This document shows positions 1 through 9,400 of a stretch of 64,000 nt of DNA, one piece after another. A program made the translations under genes and the position numbers. How positions within the stretch are numbered: position 1 is the stretch's first letter; every line of letters starts with the position of its first letter. Source of the DNA: Mariniphaga sp. (GTDB lineage Bacteria > Bacteroidota > Bacteroidia > Bacteroidales > Prolixibacteraceae). The stretch covers positions 62,001 to 126,000 of the forward strand of contig JAGXGA010000030.1 in NCBI GenBank assembly GCA_024636975.1, read 5' to 3'. The notes beneath the pieces are model-generated. The model worked only from the letters and a program-made list of their open reading frames with translations, ran no database searches and was not told where the DNA came from.

Positions 1-102
1 TCCAATTTTACCACGTTACTCGAAAAATATTCAGATGTGATTGGGGCTTGCGTAGAGGAAAATATCTATGAGCGCCATCTAAAACGACTATTCGATTTGT
101 AA
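1..102 (+). CDS. C-terminal end of an unidentified protein (truncated by window edge)
   Basis: An open frame runs from the first base to a TAA at 100-102 and gives 33 residues ending in ...HLKRLFDL. It stops 10 bp before uxaC on the same strand, so it is probably the preceding gene of the uronate operon. Altronate oxidoreductase (uxaB) or altronate dehydratase (uxaA) would be expected there and neither is found elsewhere in the window, but the tail is too short for me to recognise either. Identity is unresolved. Confidence 0.5.
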   Translation, partial: SNFTTLLEKYSDVIGACVEENIYERHLKRLFDL

Positions 103-112
103 AAGACTATAT

Positions 113-1516
113 ATGAAAACATTTATGGACAATAATTTCCTGCTGCAAACGGAAACAGCGCAGGAGTTGTACCACAACCACGCGGCTAAATTACCTATTT
201 TCGATTACCATTGTCACATCCCTCCCAAAGATATTGCAGATGACAGAAAATTTGAAAATATTACCCAGGTGTGGCTTTATGGCGATCATTATAAGTGGAG
301 GGCCATGCGTACAAATGGTGTGAACGAACGTTACTGCACAGGTGATGCTTCCGATTGGGAAAAGTTTGAAAAATGGGCTGAAACAGTGCCCCATACGCTA
401 CGTAACCCGCTTTTTCACTGGACCCATCTGGAATTAAAACGTTTTTTCGGCATCGGGAAAATTCTTTCTCCTGAAACAGCAAAGGAAGTGTGGGATGAAT
501 GCAATGCCAAACTGCAAACTCCGGAATATTCAGCACGAAACTTAATCCGTATGGCCAACGTACATACAATTTGTACAACAGATGACCCAATTGATTCACT
601 TGAATACCACCGGCAAATAAAGGACAGCGGCTTCGAAGTAAAGGTATTGCCTGCCTGGCGCCCGGATAAGGCTATGGCCGTAGAAAATACAAAAGCATTT
701 AATGAATACATAAATAAGCTGGCCGAAGCTGCAGAAATTAAAATTTTATCGTATCCCGATTTTGTAGATGCACTGGAGAAAAGACACCGCTTCTTCCATA
801 AAAACGGATGCCGGTTATCGGATCATGGCCTTGAGACAGTTATTGCAGAAGAATACACCGATAAGGAGATAAGAGATATTTTCGAAAAAATCAGGGGGGG
901 ATATGATTTAAAAGAAATTGAAATCCTGAAGTTTAAAGCAGGAATGTTGTATGAGTTTGGTATTATGGATCATTCACGGGGGTGGACACAGCAGTTTCAC
1001 CTGGGGGCGCTTCGTAACAATAATACCCGGCTGTTTAACTTGTTAGGACCAGATACAGGATTTGATTCCATAGGAGATTTTGAAGTTGCCCGGCCACTTT
1101 CAACACTTCTCGACAGGTTAGATCAAACAAACCAGCTTGCCAAAACCATTCTGTATAACCTGAATCCACGTGACAATGATTTAATTGCCACTATGAGTGG
1201 GAATTTTCAGGATGGTTCTGTTCCCGGAAAAATGCAATATGGCTCAGGGTGGTGGTTTCTCGATCAAAAGGACGGAATGGAAAAGCAAATAAATACACTT
1301 TCGAATCTTGGGCTTCTGAGCCGGTTCATTGGCATGCTTACCGATTCGAGGAGTTTCCTTTCCTATATCCGCCATGAATATTTCAGGCGAATCTTATGTA
1401 ACCTTATTGGCAATGATGTAGAAAACGGGGAACTTCCGAACGACAGGGAGTTGATTGGGAATATGGTTGAAGACATTTGCTTTAATAACGCCAAAGCTTA
1501 CTTTAATTTTGAATAA
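113..1516 (+). CDS. uxaC: Uronate (glucuronate/galacturonate) isomerase
   Basis: Isomerises D-galacturonate to D-tagaturonate and D-glucuronate to D-fructuronate in the cytoplasm, the first step of the Ashwell pathway. The 467 residues match the usual family length of about 470. The N-terminus carries the amidohydrolase metal motif FDYHCH (His33, His35), followed by the family hallmarks GDHYKWRAMRTNG and CTGDASD and, later, TTDDPIDSLE, as in E. coli UxaC. The ATG at 113 aligns with the family N-terminus (M-x-x-F-M-x-x-x-F-L-L). The gene sits 10 bp after the preceding frame and heads a run of uronate genes (KDG kinase, KDPG aldolase, TRAP transporter), so galacturonate from pectin is its likely substrate. 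I am sure of the family; substrate preference is inferred from context. Confidence 0.96.
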   Translation: MKTFMDNNFLLQTETAQELYHNHAAKLPIFDYHCHIPPKDIADDRKFENITQVWLYGDHYKWRAMRTNGVNERYCTGDASDWEKFEKWAETVPHTLRNPLFHWTHLELKRFFGIGKILSPETAKEVWDECNAKLQTPEYSARNLIRMANVHTICTTDDPIDSLEYHRQIKDSGFEVKVLPAWRPDKAMAVENTKAFNEYINKLAEAAEIKILSYPDFVDALEKRHRFFHKNGCRLSDHGLETVIAEEYTDKEIRDIFEKIRGGYDLKEIEILKFKAGMLYEFGIMDHSRGWTQQFHLGALRNNNTRLFNLLGPDTGFDSIGDFEVARPLSTLLDRLDQTNQLAKTILYNLNPRDNDLIATMSGNFQDGSVPGKMQYGSGWWFLDQKDGMEKQINTLSNLGLLSRFIGMLTDSRSFLSYIRHEYFRRILCNLIGNDVENGELPNDRELIGNMVEDICFNNAKAYFNFE

Positions 1517-1530
1517 TTTCACTCTACCTG

Positions 1531-1561
1531 TTTTTTATGTGGCAGGGGAAAATTACATTTG
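1531..1561 (+). promoter_or_regulatory. Internal promoter before kdgK
   Basis: TACATTTG at 1554-1561 is an exact match to the Bacteroidota -7 element TAnnTTTG. A TTTT stretch at 1531-1534, 19 bp upstream, is a one-mismatch -33 element (TTTG). Predicted transcription start is near 1568 and the kdgK ATG is at 1591. It would allow kdgK-eda and perhaps the transporter to be transcribed apart from uxaC. Confidence 0.5.
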
Positions 1562-1576
1562 CAATCGATTGCAAAT
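1557..1576. promoter_or_regulatory. LacI-family-type operator, perfect 20-bp palindrome
   Basis: The 20 bases are a perfect inverted repeat with core TTGCAATCGATTGCAA and a central CG, the layout typical of LacI-family operators. It overlaps the -7 element at 1554-1561 and the predicted start of transcription, a position expected for repression. No LacI-family gene is seen in this window, so the regulator must be elsewhere. Family assignment rests on operator architecture only. Confidence 0.65.
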
Positions 1577-1590
1577 TTAAATACAAAACT

Positions 1591-2628
1591 ATGCAAAAAA
1601 AAGTTGTTACATTTGGAGAAATCATGCTTCGTCTGGCAACACCGGGCTATCTGAGATTCTCACAGAGCAATGAATTTACTGCCACTTTTGGCGGAGGAGA
1701 GGCCAATGTAGCCGTGTCGCTTGCCAATTACGGCGTTCCGGTTGATTATATTACACGGCTGCCTGAAAACGATATTGGGCGCGCTTGCATGATGGATTTA
1801 CGCAAACATGGAGTAGGTACGCAGAATATTATATGGGGCGGGGAACGATTGGGAATTTATTTCCTGGAAACAGGCGCTGTTAGCCGGGGGAGTAAAGTGA
1901 TATATGACCGGGCTCATTCATCTGTTTCGGAGATTGAACCGGGAATGGTTAACTGGGAAAAGGTATTCGAGAATGCAGGCTGGTTTCACTGGACCGGAAT
2001 AACACCTGCCATATCGCAAAAAGCTGCTGATGTATGCCTTCAAGCAGTCAGGAAAGCAAATGAATTAGGTATTACCGTTTCATGCGATCTGAACTTTCGT
2101 AAGAACTTGTGGAAATATGGAAAAAAGGCAGGGGAAGTTATGCCTGATCTTGTGGCAGGTACCGACATCGTTTTGGGTAATGAAGAAGATGCTGAAAAGG
2201 TTTTGGGAATTCATCCCGAAGGTGTGGATGTGACAGCGGGGCATGTTGAAGGTGCAGCCTATGAGTCGGTTTCCAGGCAAATCATGGAACGATTTCCGCG
2301 TTGTAAAAAGGTAATCACCACTCTTCGCGGATCGGTAAATGCCAATCATAATTCATGGTCGGGAGTATTGTGGAATGGTCAGCAGTTATATGAATCTCCT
2401 GCCTATCAGATTACCCATATCGTGGATCGTGTGGGTGGTGGCGACTCATTTATGGGCGGACTTATTTATGGTTTGCTTACCTATGAAGGAGACGATCAGA
2501 AAGCCTTGAATTTTGCGGTTGCTGCATCGTGCCTGAAACATACGGTATACGGCGATTTTAATGAAGTAACCGTTGAAGAAGTGGAAAAACTTATGGGCGG
2601 AGATGCTTCCGGCCGGGTTGCCCGCTAA
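1591..2628 (+). CDS. kdgK: 2-dehydro-3-deoxygluconate (KDG) kinase, PfkB family
   Basis: Phosphorylates KDG to KDPG with ATP. The 345-residue product has the PfkB/ribokinase signatures: GGGEANVAVSLANYG near residues 34-48 for substrate binding and GGGDSFMGG near residues 282-290 with the catalytic Asp285. A longer frame begins at ATG 1537, but that extension would run through the promoter and operator at 1531-1576 and adds residues that do not look like a kinase N-terminus; MQKKVVTFGEIMLRL from 1591 is the normal family start. Eda follows 85 bp downstream. Fructokinase-like kinases share the fold, but position between uxaC and eda favours KdgK. Confidence 0.92.
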   Translation: MQKKVVTFGEIMLRLATPGYLRFSQSNEFTATFGGGEANVAVSLANYGVPVDYITRLPENDIGRACMMDLRKHGVGTQNIIWGGERLGIYFLETGAVSRGSKVIYDRAHSSVSEIEPGMVNWEKVFENAGWFHWTGITPAISQKAADVCLQAVRKANELGITVSCDLNFRKNLWKYGKKAGEVMPDLVAGTDIVLGNEEDAEKVLGIHPEGVDVTAGHVEGAAYESVSRQIMERFPRCKKVITTLRGSVNANHNSWSGVLWNGQQLYESPAYQITHIVDRVGGGDSFMGGLIYGLLTYEGDDQKALNFAVAASCLKHTVYGDFNEVTVEEVEKLMGGDASGRVAR

Positions 2629-2713
2629 TGAATTGATGGATCAACCAAATAATCATTTAGGTTGAATGCCGTCAACTTTAAACTTTTTTCTTTAAACTTT
2701 AAACTCAAATAAT

Positions 2714-3388
2714 ATGGCCCGGTTTTCAAGAATTGAAGTAGCATTGAAAATGAAGGAAACAGGAATGATTCCGGTATTTTACAATCCTGATGCTGAAGTT
2801 TGTAAAAAGGTAGTGCAATCGTGTTATGAAGGGGGAGTACGGGTATTTGAATTTACCAACAGGGGCGATTTTGCAACACTGGTATTTGCTGAGATCAACA
2901 AATGGGCAATACAGAACTGTCCGGAAATGATCATGGGAGTTGGTTCCGTTGTTGATGAAGGAACGGCCGCCATGTACATTGCTTTGGGAGCTAATTTTAT
3001 TGTCTCTCCGCTTATTGATGAAGCAACTGCAAAAGTTTGCAATAAAAGAAAAATTGCATGGAGCCCGGGCTGCGGCACAGTAACAGAAATTGGAAGGGCC
3101 CATGAGCTGGGGGCAGAAATCATTAAAATTTTTCCCGGGGCACAGGTTGGTGGACCGGGGTTTGTAAAAGCAGTGAAGGGCCCTATGCCCTGGGTCAGTA
3201 TAATGCCAACAGGAGGTGTTTCGCCAACAGAAGATAACCTTAAAGAATGGTTTGAAGCAGGTGTTACCTGTGTTGGAATGGGATCAAAATTATTTCCTGC
3301 TGAAGTTTTGGCAAACGGAAATTATTCCTACATTTCGCAAAAATGCAGTGAAGCATTGGCAATTATTAATAATTATAAAAGAAAATAA
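2714..3388 (+). CDS. eda: KDPG aldolase (bifunctional Eda family)
   Basis: Cleaves 2-keto-3-deoxy-6-phosphogluconate to pyruvate and glyceraldehyde-3-phosphate. The 224-residue protein has the class I aldolase signatures: RVFEFT with the catalytic Glu46, GVGSV, SPGCGT, and EIIKIFPG with the Schiff-base Lys138; the phosphate-binding PTGGV lies further on. It is preceded by kdgK and followed 11 bp later by the TRAP binding-protein gene, so the last two catabolic steps and uptake appear co-transcribed. It is slightly longer than E. coli Eda (213 residues). Confidence 0.93.
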   Translation: MARFSRIEVALKMKETGMIPVFYNPDAEVCKKVVQSCYEGGVRVFEFTNRGDFATLVFAEINKWAIQNCPEMIMGVGSVVDEGTAAMYIALGANFIVSPLIDEATAKVCNKRKIAWSPGCGTVTEIGRAHELGAEIIKIFPGAQVGGPGFVKAVKGPMPWVSIMPTGGVSPTEDNLKEWFEAGVTCVGMGSKLFPAEVLANGNYSYISQKCSEALAIINNYKRK

Positions 3389-3399
3389 ATCATATTCTG

Positions 3400-4383
3400 A
3401 TGATGTTCAGCAAATCAATTAATTCTCTCATCCTCCTGTTTTTCATTCTGATATTTTCGTGTAAAGGTCCGCTTGAGCAGAAGGAATTGAAGCTTGCTCA
3501 TGGCTTGCCAACCGATCACCCGGTTCACCAGGCCATGGAGTATATGGGGCAACGGGTTCGGGAGTTATCTGATAATAAACTCACTGTTGAGGTTTACCCT
3601 TCAGAGCAATTGGGTTCAGAGCAGCAATGTGTGGAATTGGTTCAGATTGGCAGTCTTGCCATCACCAAAGTGTCGGCTGCAGTTATGGAAAGCTTTACCG
3701 ATGAATACAAGGTATTGGGACTGCCTTATATATTCAAATCGAAGGAACATGCATTTGAGGTATTGGATGGTGAAATTGGCGATGACCTGCTGATGAGTTC
3801 AACCGATAAATGGATTAGGGGCCTTACATTCTACGATGCAGGTTCACGCAGTTTCTATACCATATCGAAACCCATTGAACATCCTGATGATTTGGTTGGG
3901 ATGAAGATAAGGGTAATGAACAGTATTACCGCAGTAGGTATGGTCCGTGCACTGGGTGGCTCGCCAACACCAATTTCTTACGGCGAATTGTATACTGCGT
4001 TGCAAAGCGGGGTTGTTGACGGTGCTGAAAACAATCCACCCAGCCTTTATACTTCGCGACATTATGAGGTTTGTAAATATTATTCGCTCGATGAACATAC
4101 AACAATTCCCGATGTGCTGGTTATCAGCCAGATTATCTGGGATAAACTTTCTGAACAGGAAAAGGAGTGGATTCAGCAGGCTGCCGACGAATCGGCCGTG
4201 TTGCAGCGAAAACTTTGGGCCGAATCGGAAGAGGAATCATTACGGGAAGTTCAGAAAGCAGGAGTACAGATAAACAAGCCCGACAAAGATCCTTTTATAC
4301 TTAAAGTGCAACCTTTTTTAGAAACATATAAGGATAATGAAGCTATCTATTCTTATATAAAACGAATTCAGGCTGTGCAATAA
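3400..4383 (+). CDS. dctP: TRAP transporter solute-binding lipoprotein, DctP family
   Basis: Binds an acidic sugar in the periplasm and hands it to the DctQM permease. The 327 residues start with a lipoprotein signal (hydrophobic stretch, then SC with Cys21); after the Cys come KGPLEQ, not an acidic run, so surface export is not expected. The DctP fold shows in LKLAHGLPTDHPVHQAM, LGLPYIF, the carboxylate-binding Arg in GMKIRVMNS, and VDGAENNPPS. The neighbours make galacturonate, glucuronate or an oligouronide the likely ligand (inference). ATGs at 3400 and 3403 are equally possible starts. Lipid anchoring is less common than free periplasmic binding proteins. Confidence 0.93.
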   Translation: MMFSKSINSLILLFFILIFSCKGPLEQKELKLAHGLPTDHPVHQAMEYMGQRVRELSDNKLTVEVYPSEQLGSEQQCVELVQIGSLAITKVSAAVMESFTDEYKVLGLPYIFKSKEHAFEVLDGEIGDDLLMSSTDKWIRGLTFYDAGSRSFYTISKPIEHPDDLVGMKIRVMNSITAVGMVRALGGSPTPISYGELYTALQSGVVDGAENNPPSLYTSRHYEVCKYYSLDEHTTIPDVLVISQIIWDKLSEQEKEWIQQAADESAVLQRKLWAESEEESLREVQKAGVQINKPDKDPFILKVQPFLETYKDNEAIYSYIKRIQAVQ

Positions 4384-4402
4384 ATAATAATCTGAAATAA
4401 TT

Positions 4403-4876
4403 ATGCGAAAAAAGATTGAAAAATCGCTGGAATGGTTTCTTGTTTTTTTAATGAGCATTCTCGTTCTTGATGTTCTTTGGCAGGTATTCAGCCGTTATGT
4501 CCTGAATGCTCCCAGCAGTTATACCGATGAATTGGCAGGTTTTCTTCTGATTTGGGTAGGTGTATTGGGTGCTGCCTATGTTGCAGCCAACCGTGAACAC
4601 CTTGCAATTGACCTTCTGCTCCAGCGTAGTTCTCCCGAGAGAAAATATAAACTGGAAATTTTGATTGCTGCGTGTATAATTATTTTTTCAGTGACAGTAT
4701 TAATAATTGGAGGGTCATGGCTTGCATATACCAGGTTTTATCTTTCTGTTCAGTCGGCAGCCATAGGGCTTCCGCTGGGTTTTGTATACCTGGTGTTGCC
4801 AATCAGCGGAATTTTAATTACCTATTTCGATATTGATAACATAATCAAATTAGTTAAAGATAACCGGAAAAACTAA
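4403..4876 (+). CDS. dctQ: TRAP transporter small permease subunit, DctQ family
   Basis: Small inner-membrane subunit that partners DctM. The 157 residues contain four hydrophobic segments (about 10-31, 45-63, 83-107 and 122-144). The family-typical WQVFSRYVLNAPSSYTDELAGFLLIW lies between the first and second; I quote it only to locate the conserved R-Y-x-L-N-x-P and T-D-E-L elements. It lies 19 bp after dctP and 4 bp before dctM, the standard TRAP gene order. Confidence 0.93.
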   Translation: MRKKIEKSLEWFLVFLMSILVLDVLWQVFSRYVLNAPSSYTDELAGFLLIWVGVLGAAYVAANREHLAIDLLLQRSSPERKYKLEILIAACIIIFSVTVLIIGGSWLAYTRFYLSVQSAAIGLPLGFVYLVLPISGILITYFDIDNIIKLVKDNRKN

Positions 4877-4880
4877 AATT

Positions 4881-6344
4881 ATGGAGTTACTTGAAATATT
4901 TGTACTTGTTTTCAGCTTTCTTATTCTGCTGATTATTGGAGTTCCAATTGCATTCAGTATTGGTATTTCCGGTATTTTGACTATGCTTATCAGCATTGAT
5001 ATACTGCCGGCATTAACCACATTTTCACACCGCATGGCAACCGGACTCAACAGTTTTGCCCTGTTGGCCATACCCTTTTTTATTCTGGCCGGTAACCTAA
5101 TGAATAGTGGAGGAATAGCCATCAGGTTAATTGATTTTGCACGTGTACTCGTAGGAGGCATTCCCGGTGGTGTAGCCATGGTAAATGTAATAGCGAACAT
5201 GCTCTTTGGTGCAATATCCGGTTCAGCAGCAGCTTCGGCTTCGGCAATCGGCAGCATCATGCAACCTGAAATGAAAAAAGAGGGTTATCCCGAGAATTTC
5301 AGTGCTGCAGTAAATATTACCTCTGCTACCACCGGACTTTCGATTCCTCCCAGCAACATATTAATCGTTTATTCTCTTGCCAGCGGCGGCGTTTCCATTA
5401 CGGCATTGTTTCTTGCCGGATATTTGCCTGGTATATTTACCGGCCTTGGTATTATGTTAACAGCAGTAACTATGCTTATATACCAGCGTAAGGGAAGTAA
5501 AGCTGCTTTAAAGGCTTTGGGAGTTGTTGCAGTTATTGCTGTTGTAGCGATATTGTTATACCAGGCAGTTCTTTTATCAAATCAAACATTCTCGCCAGTT
5601 GTAAACAGGGTTTTACTATACCTTGTTTTAGCTGCTGTAGCTGTTTGGGGAGTATTAAAAACTATAAGAAATAAGCAAAAGGCGTTAGTTGGCGCTAAAA
5701 AATTCCTTGATGCCATTCCAAGCCTTCTGATGCTGGTAATTGTTATTGGCGGTATTGTAGCCGGTTTTTTTACTGCTACCGAAGCCTCGGCAATTGCAGT
5801 ACTGTATTCACTAATCCTTGCCTTTATTTACCGTGAGGTTTCCATAAGCGATTTACCTGTTATTATTTTGCGCTCGGTAAAAACAACAGGTATTGTTATG
5901 CTTTTGGTTGCTACATCAATAGGCCTGTCGTGGATTATGGCCTATGAAAACATACCACAGAATGTTAGTGAAGGGTTGTTGTCATTAAGTAATAATCCAA
6001 TTGTAATATTGCTCATGATAAACCTTATCCTTTTGGTTGTGGGTGTATTTATGGATATGACTCCTGCCGTTTTAATATTTACACCCATATTTTTGCCAAT
6101 CGTAACTGCCATGGGGGTTGACCCGATACATTTTGGTATCATAATGGTTCTCAACCTGAGCGTTGGTCTGTGTACCCCACCGGTAGGTTCAGTTTTGTTT
6201 ATCGGCTGCAGTGTTGCAGGTTTAAGCATCGATAAAGTGGTAAAACCATTGATTCCGATGTTTCTTGCCATGGTCATTGTCCTGCTGCTGGTTACCTATT
6301 TCCCTCAGATCAGTTTATGGCTGCCAGCCCAGTTTGGCTTCTAA
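4881..6344 (+). CDS. dctM: TRAP transporter large permease subunit, DctM family
   Basis: Forms the sodium-coupled transport channel. The 487 residues are almost wholly hydrophobic, with about 12-14 predicted membrane spans. Family motifs include the start ELLEIFVLVFSFLILLIIGVP, the first repeat's FGAISGSAAASASAIGSIM and SIPPSN, and the second repeat's DMTPAVLIFTPIFLPI and GLCTPPVG. It is the last gene of the uronate operon; a hairpin with a T-run begins 19 bp after its stop. The central part is somewhat longer than in typical DctM proteins of about 430 residues: two extra hydrophobic segments near residues 205-255 fall between the two halves. Confidence 0.94.
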   Translation: MELLEIFVLVFSFLILLIIGVPIAFSIGISGILTMLISIDILPALTTFSHRMATGLNSFALLAIPFFILAGNLMNSGGIAIRLIDFARVLVGGIPGGVAMVNVIANMLFGAISGSAAASASAIGSIMQPEMKKEGYPENFSAAVNITSATTGLSIPPSNILIVYSLASGGVSITALFLAGYLPGIFTGLGIMLTAVTMLIYQRKGSKAALKALGVVAVIAVVAILLYQAVLLSNQTFSPVVNRVLLYLVLAAVAVWGVLKTIRNKQKALVGAKKFLDAIPSLLMLVIVIGGIVAGFFTATEASAIAVLYSLILAFIYREVSISDLPVIILRSVKTTGIVMLLVATSIGLSWIMAYENIPQNVSEGLLSLSNNPIVILLMINLILLVVGVFMDMTPAVLIFTPIFLPIVTAMGVDPIHFGIIMVLNLSVGLCTPPVGSVLFIGCSVAGLSIDKVVKPLIPMFLAMVIVLLLVTYFPQISLWLPAQFGF

Positions 6345-6362
6345 AAGTAACTTTAAATATAA

Positions 6363-6399
6363 GAAAACCGGAAATGTAATTATATGTTTCCGGTTTTTT
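6363..6399 (+). terminator. Intrinsic terminator of the uronate/TRAP operon
   Basis: An 11-bp perfect stem (6364-6374 with 6387-6397, core ACCGGAAA/TTTCCGGT) with a 12-base loop and a run of T. It separates dctM from the regulator gene. Confidence 0.85.
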
Positions 6400-6499
6400 G
6401 CATTTCGGGAAAAATTGAAAATGTACGAAATATTAGTAATTTGCGTTTTATTGATAGTAAAGTGAGCGTTAGAAAATATATTAATGTGAAGAGTTTACA

Positions 6500-9400
6500 A
6501 TGAGGCGGATTTCGTTCATATTTTTTGCATTCATCCTGGTACATAGTTTACCTGTGCGTGCTGCTTTATCTGAACTGAGTTTTGATATTTTTACCCAGGA
6601 GAATGGACTTCCTCATAATCAGATCCAGTGCATATATCAGGATAATAAAGGCTGGATATGGATTGGTACCAGTCAGGGACTTAGCCGATTCGATGGTTAT
6701 ACGTTTGTGAATTTTTTACCCGACCCGTCTGACAGCACAAGCTTGAAGGGAAACCTGGTGAGGGTTATTAAGCAGGATAGTAAGGGAAATTTGCTGATAG
6801 GTACAGAAAACGGTGGACTTAATGTTTTTAATTATGAAAAGGAACGGTTTTCCCATCCGTTTAAAAATCTAAGCGATTATAATTTTGGGGAGATATCAGT
6901 GAATGCTATTGCCGAAGACCAAGTGAAAAACATATATCTGGGTACTGATCTGAATATTTTGATTATGGATACTTTAGGGACAATGGTTCCTATTGATCCT
7001 GAAGTCAATACCGAAGATGATCATTTAAATGGAAATTACATCCGGAATTTACAATTCGACAATCGCGGAATATTATGGATAGGTACAAACAATGGTCTGT
7101 ATACATATAATCCTCAGACCAATGTTGCAGGGTATTTTCCATTGCAATTCAAGACTAATCAAAACAGGGAAATCTGGGAGATTTTCCCGGATGATGACGG
7201 AAGCCTTTGGATTGGCACTTATTCATCCGGATTGTTTAAGATTTCACCACATGACAATTCAGTTCTGTCGATAAAACTGGAGCCGGAACTGGACCGCACA
7301 GAAACGGTCCGCTCGGTTTCTAAAGGTGTTTTTGGCGAATATTGGATTGGCACTCGCGGAGGTTTATACATTTACTCACTGGAAAAAGGAGTAACCGGCT
7401 TTTTTAAGCAGGACGAGCGTGATTCAAGAAGCATTTCAAATAATTCCATACTCTCAATTTACCATGATTCACACGGAGAAACATGGATTGGTACACGTCA
7501 TGGATTAAATCTCCTTGCTAAAAGCAAACAGGTTTTTCATCATTTTGGAGCGTTGCCCGGCGAGGATAAGTATTTGAACAGCAGTATTATTTATGCGTTT
7601 TGGATTGATGACGAAGGTAAAATATGGATAGGCACTGAAGATGGTGGCATTAATATATTTAATCCGGAAACAGGAACCTTTCAATATCTTACAGCCAGGG
7701 AAAACGATCCCAACTCCATTTCACAAAACTGTATCAAGGCATTCCTCGACGATAAACATGGAAATTTGTGGGTTGGAACTTATCTGGGAGGTATTGATGT
7801 TATTGATCTGAGTTCAGGAAGCATCTCTCATTTTAAGCATGAACCGATTAGACAAGGCACTCTTTCTGATAACAGGGTATGGGATTTTTGCCTGGACAGA
7901 AACAATGATATCTGGATAGCCACCTCGGGTGGTGTTGATAAATACAATAGAAAGACAAATACTTTTGAACATCTCCGGCATTTTAATGGAGACGGACAGG
8001 TTTCATGGATTGAGGCTGATTCCAATGGCAACTTGTGGATGGGTAGCCTGGATGAAGTTATAGTTTACAATATGGAAACAAATCAGATAAATCGATTTAA
8101 TGAACATTCACGGTCGATGTATGAGGATACCCAAAACCGGATATGGATTGCTACTATAGATAAAGGAGTAGCTATTTATTCAGCAGGTAAGGGAGCTGTT
8201 AAATATTACGATGAAAAAGACGGACTTGCTAATAATCAGGCGCTTTGTATTCTGGAGGATGCCGACAAAAATTTATGGATCAGTACAACCAATGGGTTAT
8301 CCGAATTTGATGTAAGCAATGAATTTTTCAGGAATTTTACCAGTAAGGATGGTTTAAGTAATAACCAGTTTTGTTATGGTGCTGCTTATAAAACGAATGA
8401 CGGGCAAATGCTTTTTGGCTCTGTTTCAGGATTTAACATGTTCGATCCTTCTGGAATAATTACTGAGAACCAAAATATTCCCATAGTGCTGACCGATTTA
8501 AAAATCTTCAATAAGTCGGTTCCTGTGGGTGACGACAAACAGTCGGTGTTGCAGAAAAGTATTTCCGAAACCGATCACCTGCTGCTGGATTACAATCAGA
8601 ATATGTTTACAGTTGAATTCGCAGCTTTAAATTTTGTAAACAGCGACAAGAATTATTATTCGTATACACTTGAGGGATTTAATACCCGGTGGAGCGAGCC
8701 TGGGACCAGCCGTTCGGCAACCTATACCAATCTCAATCCGGGAGAGTATCTTCTTCGGATAAAAAACGTGGTTCCGGGAAATCAGAATGCAGGTAGTGAA
8801 CGGCAGTTAAAAATAACCATATTGCCTCCTTTCTGGAAAACAGTGTGGTTTTTAACCATTCTGGTTATTCTGATCATGTTTCTGATTTTTATACTGGTCA
8901 GGTTTTTTATAAACAGGGAAAAAATAAAAAGCCAACTGGTAATGGAAAGGGTTAACGCACGTAAGTTGCATGAGCTTGATATGATGAAGTTAAAATTTTT
9001 CACTAATATCTCCCACGAAATAAGAACTCCACTTACCTTGATCATGGGGCCTATTGATAAAATTTTAAAACATGATATGCCGGCCGGGGAAATTAAAGAG
9101 AACCTGAAGCTGGTTGATCGTAATGCCAAAAACCTAAATAAGTTGATTAGCCAGTTGCTCGATTTCAGGAAACTCGAAAGTGGAAATTTAAAACTAAACC
9201 TGGCTGAGGGCGATCTTGTGCTGTTTATCCGGAATATTGTTGGTAGTTTTAATGAACTGGCCATTGAGAAGCAGGTGAAGTTGAAATTCAATACAATTAA
9301 AAAACAACTATTTGCAGAATTTGATCCCGATAAGATTGAAAAGGTACTTAATAACCTGCTGTCGAATGCTTTTAAATTTACTGATGCCGGAGGTGCAGTC

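Noticed and set aside
1-102. Assigning the first fragment to uxaB or to a LacI regulator
   Set aside because: Only 33 C-terminal residues are visible and I cannot match them with confidence to either family.
1537-1590. N-terminal extension of the KDG kinase from ATG 1537
   Set aside because: Would translate through the -7 box and operator and is not part of the PfkB family start; ATG 1591 is used.
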